A stretch of DNA of 64,000 bases, taken from the NCBI RefSeq assembly GCF_001518815.1, contig NZ_CP013987.1, positions 2,123,501-2,187,500 on the forward strand, written 5' to 3'. Origin of the DNA: Pseudomonas oryzihabitans. Its GTDB lineage: Bacteria; Pseudomonadota; Gammaproteobacteria; Pseudomonadales; Pseudomonadaceae. The notes under the pieces were generated by a model. That model did not search any database. It worked only from the letters and a program-made list of their open reading frames with translations, and was not told the DNA's origin. The translations under genes and the position numbers were made by a program. Shown here one piece after another: positions 42,857-50,289 of the stretch; position 1 is the stretch's first letter, and every line of letters starts with the position of its first letter.

Positions 42857-43405
42857 ATGACGCGTGAAGTAATCGACACCACCACGGACCACGGCAGCTA
42901 CCGGGGCGATCCTGGCCCAACCGCCTTCGGAAAGATCAACTCCAATTTCGAAGAGCTCTACACGGGTATGGACAAGGCCCTGGCCTCGCCTGTGGCGTGC
43001 CAGCTCGGAATGTCCGCCAACTACAGCATCGCCAGTGGCGTGGTTCAGGCCATCCCATGGAACACGGAGTTCTTCGATACGGCGTCGATGCACTCAACCA
43101 GTTCCAACACCGAGCAGGTCCAGATCGCCAAGGCCGGCTTCTACCTGGTGGCTTGCAACATCCAGTGCGCGGCCAATGCCAACGGCAGCCGTGCCATTCG
43201 TCTTCTGAAGAACGGGGCGCTGCTCGCGGGCACCCTAAGCTTTTTCCCTGCCATCAATGGCCGCGCCACCACCTGCAATACCTTCTCGATCGAGCAGCTG
43301 GCAGCGGGCGACATCATATCGGCGGCAGCCTTCCAAGACAGCGGTTCAACGATCGTGCTGGAAGCGGCGAACTGCAAATTCTCCATCTACAAGCTGAGTG
43401 TCTGA
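42857..43405 (+). CDS. Tail fibre with TNF/C1q-like C-terminal domain
   Basis: 182 residues. The N-terminal part (GDPGPTAFGKINSNFEELYTGMDKAL) is a phage-fibre attachment-type motif. The C-terminal ~120 residues (IAKAGFYLVACNIQCAAN, RAIRLLKNGALLAGT, CNTFSIEQLAAGDIISAAAFQ, SIYKLSV) have the strand order of C1q/TNF jelly-roll domains, used as receptor-binding heads. Probably trimeric. Confidence 0.7.
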   Translation: MTREVIDTTTDHGSYRGDPGPTAFGKINSNFEELYTGMDKALASPVACQLGMSANYSIASGVVQAIPWNTEFFDTASMHSTSSNTEQVQIAKAGFYLVACNIQCAANANGSRAIRLLKNGALLAGTLSFFPAINGRATTCNTFSIEQLAAGDIISAAAFQDSGSTIVLEAANCKFSIYKLSV

Positions 43406-43407
43406 CC

Positions 43408-43920
43408 ATGGCTGACAAATGGGTACAGGTAGAGATCGCCGACCTGAGCGTGATTGGCCAGGTGCTGGCGCGGGTTGGCCAGACCGATCCGGAAAAGTCG
43501 ATGTATGTCCAGGGCATGCTGCAGGTGCAGGGCGTAACCCTGGCAGCACTCAAACGTGCTGTGGCTGCAGTAGACCCCGCGACAATCCGCGCGGAAGGGC
43601 TGAAAGCAGACATCAGCGCGCGCCGGTACGCCGAGGAAACGCGCGGGATCACGGTGAGCGGTGTTTCCGTGGCCACTGACCGCGAAAGCCAGGGGCTGAT
43701 TACCGGCGCTGCATTGGCCGCCACGGTCGATCCGGCCTATGTCTGCCGGTGGAAGACACCCGATGGCTTCGTGGAGCTGGACGCTGCCGCACTGCTGGGC
43801 ATGGCGGGCGCTATCCGCGCCCATGTTCAGGCCTGCTTCGATCGTGAGGCCGATCTGCTTTCTGCGGTGAAGGATGGCACCTACACCGACGATATGTTGG
43901 GAGCGGGCTGGCCGGCATGA
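43408..43920 (+). CDS. DUF4376-type tail fibre accessory protein
   Basis: 170 residues from ATG 43408 (MADKWVQVEIADLSVIGQ). The C-terminal part (IRAEGLKADISARRYAEETRGITVSGVSVATDRESQGLITGA ... VRAHVQ-like helices) is the DUF4376 pattern, found in fibre assembly or fibre C-terminal proteins. Four-base overlap with the next gene. Confidence 0.75.
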   Translation: MADKWVQVEIADLSVIGQVLARVGQTDPEKSMYVQGMLQVQGVTLAALKRAVAAVDPATIRAEGLKADISARRYAEETRGITVSGVSVATDRESQGLITGAALAATVDPAYVCRWKTPDGFVELDAAALLGMAGAIRAHVQACFDREADLLSAVKDGTYTDDMLGAGWPA

Positions 43921-44276
43921 ACCGATTCCCTGAGCCGCTGCAGGCCGAACTGCAGACCGACCGCAAGACATGGCGCCTCCTGGCGCCATTTTCGTATCTG
44001 GACCCAGACCACGGCCTGATCGTGGTGCCGCCGGGCTTCGAGACGGACTTCGCCAGCGTTCCGCGCGTGCCGATCATTTTCGACCTAGTAGGCGCCTACG
44101 GTCACGCTGCAGCTGTTCTGCACGACTTCTGTTATCGCAGCCGCCTGCTATCCCGAAAGGACGCCGATGAGGTGTTCTACAACGCCCTGCGGTCGAGCGG
44201 TATTGCCCGCTGGCGCGCATGGTTGATGCTCGGAGGCGTTCGACTCTTTGGGGCCGGCCACTACAGCGCTGCCTAA
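43917..44276 (+). CDS. DUF1353 phage protein
   Basis: 119 residues. PPGFETDFASVPR, HDFCYRS and DADEVFYNALRSSGI are the DUF1353 motifs with conserved Asp/His residues. The family is regularly encoded between tail fibre and lysis genes in Pseudomonas phages; function unknown. Confidence 0.85.
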   Translation: MNRFPEPLQAELQTDRKTWRLLAPFSYLDPDHGLIVVPPGFETDFASVPRVPIIFDLVGAYGHAAAVLHDFCYRSRLLSRKDADEVFYNALRSSGIARWRAWLMLGGVRLFGAGHYSAA

Positions 44277-44477
44277 ATCCTCACGATCACGCGGAATCCG
44301 CTGCGCAGCATCAACACTACCACCATATTCCTCACGATCATGAGGACATCCCAACTACCGAGGATTCCTCGGTAGTTCACCAACCGCTTATTGAGTCCGG
44401 CGGCGCCCCCCTAGCTCGCCGGAAATTCCTGCCCACAGACCGCCTCCGAGCGGGCTTTTTTTCGCCTGGAGAAAACC
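44277..44477 (+). other. Non-coding interval rich in dyads, ending in a terminator
   Basis: No gene. TCCTCACGATCA is repeated at 44278-44289 and 44329-44340. A near-perfect hairpin CTACCGAGGA / TCCTCGGTAG spans 44355-44375, and GCGGAATCCGC lies near 44291. A terminator-like CCGC...GCGG plus seven T lies at 44440-44462, just before the endolysin ribosome-binding site. It may carry a small RNA or a separate lysis-cassette promoter. Confidence 0.5.
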
Positions 44478-44951
44478 ATGGCCCTCGACACTACCCAGAC
44501 CGGTGCCATTGCTCCGGCCTTCGCGCTGCTGCCCGCCAAGATGGCCGGCAAGCGCGCCACCGTCATGCTGCTGGCCATCGGTCTGCAGGAATCCCGCCTC
44601 CAGTTCCGGCGCCAGATCGGCGGCCCGGCGCGGGGGCTGTGGCAGTTCGAGCAGGCCGGCGGCGTCCGTGGCGTGCTGACCCATCCCGCCAGCCGTCCGC
44701 ACGCGCTGGAGGTCTGCGCTGCTCGCGATGTGGAGCCTACCGCCCCGGCGGTCTATGAGGCCTTGGAGCGCGACGACGTCCTGGCCGCAGCCTTCGCCCG
44801 CCTGCTGCTGTGGACCGATCCCAAGCCGCTGCCGGCCCTGGGTCAGGTGCAAGACGCCTGGGATCTCTACGCCCGCGTCTGGCGCCCGGGCAAGCCGCAC
44901 CCGCAGACCTGGGAGGCGATATACGCCCAGGCACTGGCCGCGGTGCAGTGA
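44478..44951 (+). CDS. Endolysin, lysozyme-like
   Basis: 157 residues (MALDTTQTGAIAPAFALL). AIGLQESRLQFRRQIGGPARGLWQFE is a lysozyme/lytic transglycosylase-type active-site segment with the catalytic glutamate in LQES. No signal peptide, so it depends on the holins encoded 20 kb upstream. Followed with no gap by the spanin gene. Confidence 0.85.
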   Translation: MALDTTQTGAIAPAFALLPAKMAGKRATVMLLAIGLQESRLQFRRQIGGPARGLWQFEQAGGVRGVLTHPASRPHALEVCAARDVEPTAPAVYEALERDDVLAAAFARLLLWTDPKPLPALGQVQDAWDLYARVWRPGKPHPQTWEAIYAQALAAVQ

Positions 44952-45361
44952 TGGTCGCGCTGGAGCAGTACAGGGTGGCCATGCTCGCAGTCGCCGTTGT
45001 CGTGTTGCTCGCTCTGGGCGGAGTGTTGGGCGGTGGGGTCGCCTATTGGCTCACCGCCGACCACTACCGGCCTATCGTCGAAGGACTGCGCGATGACGTG
45101 ACGACCTCGGCCAGCACCCTGGCTTCCTGCCGAACCACCAGCAGCACGCTGGAAGGGCAGGTCGGGCAGCAGAACCTGGCGCTGGCAGATCTCCGGCGCG
45201 CTATCGACGACCGTGCTGCCAAAGCCCTGGCCGATCAGCAGCTGGCGGCCAAGGCTGCCAGCGAGGACTACCAGGCAGCCAACCGCCTCCAGCAGGAGCG
45301 CACCGGGGGTGACCCGGCGTCGGCGGCATCGGCCATCATCGACAAGGAACTAGGCCTATGA
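44951..45361 (+). CDS. Inner-membrane spanin (Rz-like)
   Basis: 136 residues from ATG 44951 (MVALEQYRVAMLAVAVVV). One N-terminal transmembrane helix (VAMLAVAVVVLLALGGVLGGG), then a periplasmic helical/coiled-coil domain rich in A, Q and D. Acts with the lipoprotein encoded next to join inner and outer membrane at lysis. Confidence 0.85.
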   Translation: MVALEQYRVAMLAVAVVVLLALGGVLGGGVAYWLTADHYRPIVEGLRDDVTTSASTLASCRTTSSTLEGQVGQQNLALADLRRAIDDRAAKALADQQLAAKAASEDYQAANRLQQERTGGDPASAASAIIDKELGL

Positions 45362-45624
45362 GGTGGATCATCGTGGGAATGGTGGTCGCGCTGGCAGGGT
45401 GCGCTGGCCAGCCCGTTGCCGAGCCTGAGCCGCGCGTGGTGCGCGTAGAGGTGCCGGTCCAGGTACCGTGCCGGGTGAAGGCGCCGGCAGTGCCGGCCTG
45501 GGCGGCGGAAGGGCTGCGCAGGGAGGACAGCTTGGAGGTGAAGGTGAGGGCGCTGTTGGCGGAGCGTCGCCAACGGATCGGCTATGAGCGGGAATTATTA
45601 GCGGTAATTGATAGCTGCCAATAA
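45358..45624 (+). CDS. Outer-membrane spanin lipoprotein (Rz1-like)
   Basis: 88 residues; MRWIIVGMVVALAGCAGQPV is a lipoprotein signal with lipobox LAGC. The mature part is proline/valine-rich (VEVPVQVPCRVKAPAVPAW), as in Rz1. It overlaps the inner-membrane spanin by four bases instead of being embedded, so the two form a separated-type spanin pair. Confidence 0.85.
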   Translation: MRWIIVGMVVALAGCAGQPVAEPEPRVVRVEVPVQVPCRVKAPAVPAWAAEGLRREDSLEVKVRALLAERRQRIGYERELLAVIDSCQ

Positions 45625-45655
45625 GCGTCCGTAACGCCCTGATCACGGCTGCATT

Positions 45656-46168
45656 TTATATATCGTTGTCTCTTTCTTGTATTTCTCGTTTACTATGGAG
45701 GTCGTCTATGAATTGGTAGTTGGCGTAAATAACGCTGGCTACTGATGAGCACTGTATTAATGTCAAAAAGACGATAAGTCCTGCAGCTGTGGATCTAAGC
45801 GGGATGCGGAGCGTTTCGTAGTCAGGGAATCCCGTAATAGCAAGCTTTGCAAAATATATGAGCGTTATGCACATTGCTACGAAACCCGCTTCCATCACAC
45901 TGCTAACAATGCTTTCTAATCTTCTGGTATCCCGCATGGTTGAGGTAAAGTCTGCGATTTTTATCTTGTCTGGATCTTGAAGTCTTTTAATCGCGTTGGG
46001 ATACACAAAAGCTATCCAAATCCCCATTATCGTAAAGACCATGCCGGAAACTGCCAGCAAGGTGTTGCAATAGTCTTTGAAGTCTGAGTAGCTAAACTTC
46101 GGTTGATAATGGTATGTAAGGATACCTATCAACAGAGAGGCTATTGCCATCACGATAATTTTATGCAT
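45656..46168 (-). CDS. AT-rich 4-TM membrane protein, second gene of cargo pair
   Basis: 170 residues (MHKIIVMAIASLLIGILT). Four hydrophobic helices: IVMAIASLLIGILTYHY, LLAVSGMVFTIMGIWIAFV, VMEAGFVAMCITLIYFAKLA and AAGLIVFLTLIQCSSVASVIY, with a cytoplasmic charged loop between the second and third. It overlaps the upstream partner by eight bases. The pair is AT-rich and points against the late operon at the lysis end of the prophage, a place where phages carry defence or exclusion genes. No family recognised. Confidence 0.8.
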   Translation of the reverse strand: MHKIIVMAIASLLIGILTYHYQPKFSYSDFKDYCNTLLAVSGMVFTIMGIWIAFVYPNAIKRLQDPDKIKIADFTSTMRDTRRLESIVSSVMEAGFVAMCITLIYFAKLAITGFPDYETLRIPLRSTAAGLIVFLTLIQCSSVASVIYANYQFIDDLHSKREIQERDNDI

Positions 46169-47225
46169 TTTCTACTGCCTGACTGGCTAGGAGGTCTTTC
46201 CTAATCGGGTCAAGGTATCTTTCCCGGTTTTGCAGTATTTTAGCATATAGATAATCAGCTTTGAAAATGGGTTCGCTTCCATCTTCAATGGAAAGGTTTT
46301 CGGTCAGCCTGTACTTACTTGCCCATACAATCCTAGTCGAGTTTTCAACCGCGAATCCGACGTCTTCCCATGTAGGAGAGCTTCCGTCGGTGCCATGCTG
46401 CTCGATAATTTCCTTAATCTCACCAGGAGTAGGCTTCGCCTCGATTTTCAGCTCCACTTTTCTAACCGAGTCATTTACGGCTGAAGCAAAAGGTACTTCA
46501 AATCGCCTAAAGAACTTGGCAAACCCCCTGCGTTTATCCACATTTTTTATAGAGATGGTTTCCCTTTTTACAATGTGCGTGACTTTCTTGGCTAGTTCAG
46601 TGATTTCTGCTGAGGAGGTAGAAAGCGAGGCTATTGAGAGGTCAAACTGGAAATAGTATTTGTAGCTATCTTCGGCGTCAGGAAACTCAATCCGAGTAAA
46701 GCCTTTTTCGGTGCTGCTAACTTTAAACTCTGGCAAAGGGACCCTGAAGTTCATGCATCCACTAACCCAGTCCTGAAACATTGTTGAGTCGCAGCGGGAA
46801 TTTTCGAATTTAATTGATGCAATTACATTGACTTCAGGTATTACCCAGTAATAGCAGGGTCTACCCCAAATCAGCTGCTTATTTGATTTTGTTTTTGTCT
46901 GCTCTATGGCTTTCTCGGTGGTTCCGTCAGGATTGACAGTTATCCCGTACAGTGGGCCATTTTTATCTGTATCGCCTTTCCATAAGACCAAAAGGAAGTC
47001 GCCAGTTCCGGCGTCGTGATATATTTCATGGCTGTAACACGCGGTTTTATTTCTATTTTTCTTGGGGTCCCATGGATTTGTTGCTTCAAAGTTGCGATCT
47101 TCTTTCCAATCTTTTAGTTTAGAAAAAGTGGTTATCAGATCGAGACCTTTCGGCTCGACTCCGTGGTGCCTGTAAAGGCCGCATTTGTTTACGTTGAAGA
47201 AATTCAAATGACCGTTCTGAAGCAT
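46161..47225 (-). CDS. AT-rich cytosolic protein of unknown family, first gene of cargo pair
   Basis: 354 residues from ATG 47225 (MLQNGHLNFFNVNKCGLY), with GGGAGAG a few bases upstream. No transmembrane segment or signal peptide. A mixed alpha/beta N-terminal half (YHDAGTGDFLLVLWKGD, CYYWVIPEVNVIASIKF) and a charged helical C-terminal half (ADYLYAKILQNRERYLDPIRKDL). Membrane-plus-cytosolic partner pairs occur in known defence systems such as Kiwa, but I see no sequence match to those. Function unknown. Confidence 0.8.
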   Translation of the reverse strand: MLQNGHLNFFNVNKCGLYRHHGVEPKGLDLITTFSKLKDWKEDRNFEATNPWDPKKNRNKTACYSHEIYHDAGTGDFLLVLWKGDTDKNGPLYGITVNPDGTTEKAIEQTKTKSNKQLIWGRPCYYWVIPEVNVIASIKFENSRCDSTMFQDWVSGCMNFRVPLPEFKVSSTEKGFTRIEFPDAEDSYKYYFQFDLSIASLSTSSAEITELAKKVTHIVKRETISIKNVDKRRGFAKFFRRFEVPFASAVNDSVRKVELKIEAKPTPGEIKEIIEQHGTDGSSPTWEDVGFAVENSTRIVWASKYRLTENLSIEDGSEPIFKADYLYAKILQNRERYLDPIRKDLLASQAVENA

Positions 47226-47293
47226 TCCGGCTCTCCCTATTTGGAATGGTGACGCGGTTCACACTATCATTCGTCTTACCAAACGGAAACTGG

Positions 47294-47815
47294 CTATCTG
47301 CCCAGTAGCTGCACGACGTTCTGTCCATCCCATCGCCCTGCCAACACCATCTCGTAGAGCTGGCCGGCGATCTCTGCTTCGGTCGGCGTGACGAATACCC
47401 CGAAGGGTTCCCGCTGGAACATGTCCACCAGGTAGATCCGCCCCTCTCGCTGGCGCGTGAAGCTGCCCACCGGATGGATGCCGAGCTCTGGCCGGACAAA
47501 TCCGCATCCTGAGCAGCGTGCCCACACGTGGCCGCTTTCGTGGCAGGTGAGGGTGTAACTCAGCTGCAGGTCCCAGCCCCTGGGCCAGGTCGCGTGAATC
47601 TCCAACGCATGCTCCAGGCCGGCATCGGCCATCTCACAGTGTTCTACGCATTGCTCCTGGCTGATGACCTTCCGGTCGAACAGTTCGGTGACGAGCTGCA
47701 GGCAGACGCTGTGCCACAAGTTCGGGAAGTTCAGGCGCTCATGCTCGTTCTCGAACTGGGCCTTCAGGCTTGGCAGTGAGGGGGTGAGGGGGTCGAAGAT
47801 CATGACAATATCCAT
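47294..47815 (-). CDS. Prophage-end protein under LexA box, unknown function
   Basis: About 173 residues; starts at 47815 (MDIVMIFDPL) or 47803 (MIFDPLTPSL), as the most upstream ATG at 47824 lies inside the LexA box. A C-H-x3-H...C-x2-C pattern (TCHESGHVWARCSGCGF) suggests a metal site, and the C-terminal TPTEAEIAGQLYEMVLAGRWDG is conserved-looking. No clear ribosome-binding site for any start. GC content matches the phage backbone. Confidence 0.65.
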   Translation of the reverse strand: MDIVMIFDPLTPSLPSLKAQFENEHERLNFPNLWHSVCLQLVTELFDRKVISQEQCVEHCEMADAGLEHALEIHATWPRGWDLQLSYTLTCHESGHVWARCSGCGFVRPELGIHPVGSFTRQREGRIYLVDMFQREPFGVFVTPTEAEIAGQLYEMVLAGRWDGQNVVQLLGR

Positions 47816-47816
47816 A

Positions 47817-47832
47817 CTGTTCATGCGTACAG
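47817..47832 (-). promoter_or_regulatory. LexA box at start of prophage-end gene
   Basis: CTGTTCATGCGTACAG fits CTGT-N8-ACAG exactly. It touches the start region of the leftward gene at 47294-47815, so LexA would block its transcription until DNA damage. Confidence 0.75.
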
Positions 47833-48111
47833 TACGGCGCCGTGCTCAGATGTCGAGTGGCTGATGACGAAAGGCAGGGGGATTGGGTGTCGGCAGAACG
47901 CCTAAGGAGGGGAAAAGCTGTCTAATAGAAACTCGGCAAACCGCGCCAATACTGGGGCAAATTTGACCAAAGTGGCGAAACCAGATTAGACAGCATTCGA
48001 AGCGAAGCCAGGAGCAGAGCGGACTCCAGCGCCTAGACACAACTACTGCTGCAGTATGGGAATGAGGTCTGATTTGGATTATTCCATCCAAGTCAGACCT
48101 AAAGGTTCCGA
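47833..48111. other. Non-coding interval with inverted repeats
   Basis: GCTGTCTAAT (47917-47926) and its complement ATTAGACAGC (47985-47994) are 58 bases apart. A 15 bp stem with one wobble pair, 48065-48079 / 48086-48100 (AGGTCTGATTTGGAT with its complement), lies just downstream of the leftward gene at 48112 and may end its transcript, although no T run follows. Confidence 0.5.
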
Positions 48112-48486
48112 CTACGGTTGGCAGTACACTTCCCCACGGCTAAACACGCGGTGAGGGAAAGGTGGAACGGCCTTCTTGGTGTTTGTCTTTTCGAACCCGT
48201 TGATCTCCATGATGGCGCAGACAATGGCGCCTATTCCCTTCTTAACGTAGTCAATGTCTTCGCTTGGTACGTTTTCAAGCATAGGAGCGACCAAGAAGGT
48301 TATCCCGGCAACCGCTGGGTAGCCCCAGCAGACTGTAGCGGATCGCATATGCGAAAAGGCCGCGGCATTGTTCAAGGCTGGCCAAAGTCGAATATCCGCC
48401 CGATCAAGCAATGGAGCGAAATTGCGATATTTCGTCCGGAATTCATCTGCATTTGCTTCGCGGAAATCTGGATAGCTAAGGGTCAT
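48112..48486 (-). CDS. Small hypothetical protein near attR
   Basis: 124 residues from ATG 48486 (MTLSYPDFREANADEF), with a purine-rich AGGAGAGA upstream. Mixed composition with a moderately hydrophobic middle (YPAVAGITFLVAPML). The upstream region holds two degenerate repressor-like operators. Last gene of the prophage; no family recognised. Confidence 0.65.
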   Translation of the reverse strand: MTLSYPDFREANADEFRTKYRNFAPLLDRADIRLWPALNNAAAFSHMRSATVCWGYPAVAGITFLVAPMLENVPSEDIDYVKKGIGAIVCAIMEINGFEKTNTKKAVPPFPHRVFSRGEVYCQP

Positions 48487-48505
48487 GGCGGTCTCTCCTG
48501 GCTGA

Positions 48506-48534
48506 TGTGTAGGTACATTATATGCACCTGTACA
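48506..48534. promoter_or_regulatory. Dyad with repressor-operator-like half sites
   Basis: TGTGTAGGTACA (48506-48517) and TGCACCTGTACA (48523-48534); the second matches TGCACYRGTGCA at 10 of 12 positions. Around them AGGTACAT-TAT-ATGCACCT forms a near-perfect 19 bp dyad. Placed 20-48 bases upstream of the gene at 48112-48486. Confidence 0.4.
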
Positions 48535-48788
48535 TTCCGTCAATGCGCTTCCGATGTGGTCGGTTCACTAAGTCGCGGATTGCTATTTGGATCACACATC
48601 TGTAGCGGACGGTGAGAGTGCGCCAAACCCCGGTTGCTCATTCCAGCGCCTCGCTCGGAGCGTTCGTTTTAGAGTTCCGAAACTCAAAGGCACTATCCAG
48701 TAGCCATGCGGGTTGTAGCCGGGTAGTCTTGGAAAAGTATCGGAACGCGAACGTGGGTTTAGACGGCGCTAAGACTGACTTTATGTAA
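48535..48788. other. Non-coding right end of prophage with integrase arm-type site
   Basis: No gene. AGTTCCGAAACT at 48673-48684 is the third exact copy of the repeat found twice next to int, and AGTATCGGAAC at 48736-48746 is a related form. The interval leads directly into attR. Confidence 0.5.
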
Positions 48789-48863
48789 CGGTCTTGAAAA
48801 CCGCCGACTCGCAAGGGTCCCAGAGTTCGAATCTCTGCGCTTCCGCCATCTTCGAAGCCCCGT
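48789..48863. repeat. attR core
   Basis: 75 bases identical to attL at 8266-8340. It contains only the 3' half of tRNA-Ser, from the anticodon stem on, so it is not a functional tRNA gene. Confidence 0.93.
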
Positions 48864-48954
48864 CCTTACGGGGCTTTTTGCTGTCTGAGGGGTCGGATTT
48901 CAAGGGCCGTCGGGCAGGTAGAAAGGAAGGTGTTCCGAAAATATCGCGGAACCG
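48864..48954. repeat. Chromosomal flank resembling the phage left end
   Basis: Similarity to 8341-8431 continues beyond the identical att core without gaps and with about eight mismatches. It includes the terminator stem (GGGGCTTTTTG), GAGGGGTCGGATTTC and a degenerate GTTCCGAAA...GCGGAAC arm-like dyad. The chromosome here may hold the scar of an earlier related element. Confidence 0.6.
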
Positions 48955-49336
48955 CTTAAACGCCCTGTCATGGATGGAGGCGAGCCCCTGACTCCGATCA
49001 TCCCGGCAGCCATGGCCCGCAGGGTCCCGTGGTCAGTCTGAAGCGCAGGCGCTGCGCTGGATAGGCGAGCCAAGTGGCGTGGTTGTCCAAGGCTCGAAGG
49101 TGCCTGCCTCTTGGGATGAGCAATCAGGGCAACAAGCCTTGACTGCAAGGCGTCGACGACTGACCGGCCACTAGCAGACGCCGCAAGTGGAAGCATTTAG
49201 CGCCTATCACGAAGCGACCATGGCGATCACGAAGATGGTAGCCAGGCCAACGCACATCGCGCTCAAAGTGACTGCCAGCAGGCCCTCATCGCTGGATAGC
49301 GGTCCTCGGCGAAGAGCTGCGGACCTCAGCGGGGTG
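48955..49336. other. Gene-poor stretch right of attR
   Basis: No supported gene. A leftward frame (48900-49196) crosses the att flank and has no family features; another (49207-49473) ends in a hydrophobic helix (AVTLSAMCVGLATIFVIAMV) but lacks a good start. Probably decayed sequence between the att site and the next intact gene. Confidence 0.4.
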
Positions 49337-49558
49337 CTACTTATCCGATAGTGGGGCCTGGGCTCGAAGAGCGTCACTGTCCTTGTTAACTGATAGCGCA
49401 ACTGAAATATCCTTTTCAGTCTGGGTGCTGGCCGGTGGGAGCCAGCTATTAGCGGCGATTGTGGCGTCAGCAAAGCTCAACAGCAAGACAATTGCTGATA
49501 CGCAGGTCCCTATGGCAATCGCGTCGATCACCTTCTGTTCTTTCACAGGCGCATTCAT
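49337..49558 (-). CDS. Possible small membrane or secreted protein
   Basis: 73 residues from ATG 49558 (MNAPVKEQKVIDAIAIGTC), with one hydrophobic segment (AIAIGTCVSAIVLLLSFADATI). No clear ribosome-binding site and no recognised family; it may be a remnant. Confidence 0.3.
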   Translation of the reverse strand: MNAPVKEQKVIDAIAIGTCVSAIVLLLSFADATIAANSWLPPASTQTEKDISVALSVNKDSDALRAQAPLSDK

Positions 49559-49882
49559 GGGTGGTTGCCTAGCACGGTGTCGACGTCGATTGAGGTGGTC
49601 TGACAACTAGATATGGCAGAAGTGCAGATAGCCGTTGATCCCTGGTAACCAACAGCAGCCTTTATCACCGAGCATCTTAGGAAAGGCGTCGTCTTTCAGC
49701 GGGATGACGAGGGCGCGGGCGGCGATCGGGACGCAGCCTGGGTGGCTGTCGGGAAAAGACTCGAAGCTACGTTTTGCGGTACTGGAAGCCAGGGCAGCTT
49801 ATCGATCTCTGGATTCGGCCGAGGTAAGTGGGCAGCGCTCGGGGACGGTAGACGTCACGGGCCTTGCCCTGACCTATACGGA
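49559..49882. other. Interval with a start-less open frame
   Basis: On the minus strand an open frame of about 63 codons ends at 49608 (it contains PIAARALVIPLKDDAFPKML) but has no start codon at its beginning. It may be the C-terminal relic of a lost gene. Nothing else is seen. Confidence 0.3.
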
Positions 49883-50146
49883 CTACAGGGTTTTCTTGTA
49901 TTCCTTGTCCGCCTTCTTGTCCTCGCGATGCCGCTCCTTGTCGAGGTGGTTATCGGTACGATCTGCTTCGTCGGCGGTGTGGGCAGCACCTTTGTCGACC
50001 TCCCTGGCGTCGTCGTGGGCATCCTTACGGGTATCACGCCCGTCCTGACGCACGCTCTTTTCCAGCGGGCTTTCCGCCAGTGCCACGCTGGTACCGAAGG
50101 CTCCAAGCAGGGCCAACAGGGCGGCCGCTTTAACAGATGGTCTCAT
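49883..50146 (-). CDS. Small secreted, highly charged protein
   Basis: 87 residues from ATG 50146 (MRPSVKAAALLALLGAFG), preceded by GGAGAGG. A clean signal peptide with cleavage expected after SVALA. The mature part is almost entirely charged and histidine-containing (KDAHDDAREVDKGAAH, HREDKKADKEYKK), probably disordered and periplasmic. No family recognised; the composition recalls small stress-related periplasmic proteins of pseudomonads. Confidence 0.65.
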   Translation of the reverse strand: MRPSVKAAALLALLGAFGTSVALAESPLEKSVRQDGRDTRKDAHDDAREVDKGAAHTADEADRTDNHLDKERHREDKKADKEYKKTL

Positions 50147-50289
50147 CGGAAACCTCTCCTGAAAGACGAAAGAGGAGCGGCGCCTCTGGTGGGCGCCTCG
50201 TTTTTCATTAAAGCGGCAAATACCCGGTATCGACGGACAGACGACGAGTGGCGGCGCTGGAGGCAGAGCCTCTGCGTCTTGCACAGGGA

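Larger units (their letters stand above)
8266..48863. mobile_element. Prophage integrated in tRNA-Ser, HK97/D3-like siphovirus type
   Basis: The element is bounded by an exact 75 bp direct repeat (8266-8340 and 48789-48863) made of the tRNA anticodon stem to the start of the terminator. It encodes integrase, S24 repressor and Cro-like protein, O- and DnaC-like replication proteins, RusA, terminase, HK97-fold head genes, long-tail genes with a tape measure, and a lysis cassette. No essential module looks missing, so it may be inducible. The one broken gene seen is a small LexA-type HTH gene at 14515. Confidence 0.95.

Noticed and set aside
46261..46656. 131-codon rightward frame inside the cargo pair
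   Set aside because: Antisense to the 354-residue protein, no ribosome-binding site, serine/phenylalanine-rich composition of a shadow frame.
48789..48848. Second tRNA-Ser at the right end
   Set aside because: Starts in the anticodon stem; the 5' acceptor strand and D-arm are missing, so it is the att duplicate.
49635..50048. 137-codon rightward frame
   Set aside because: Serine/arginine-rich complement of the charged secreted protein and its downstream region; no start signals.
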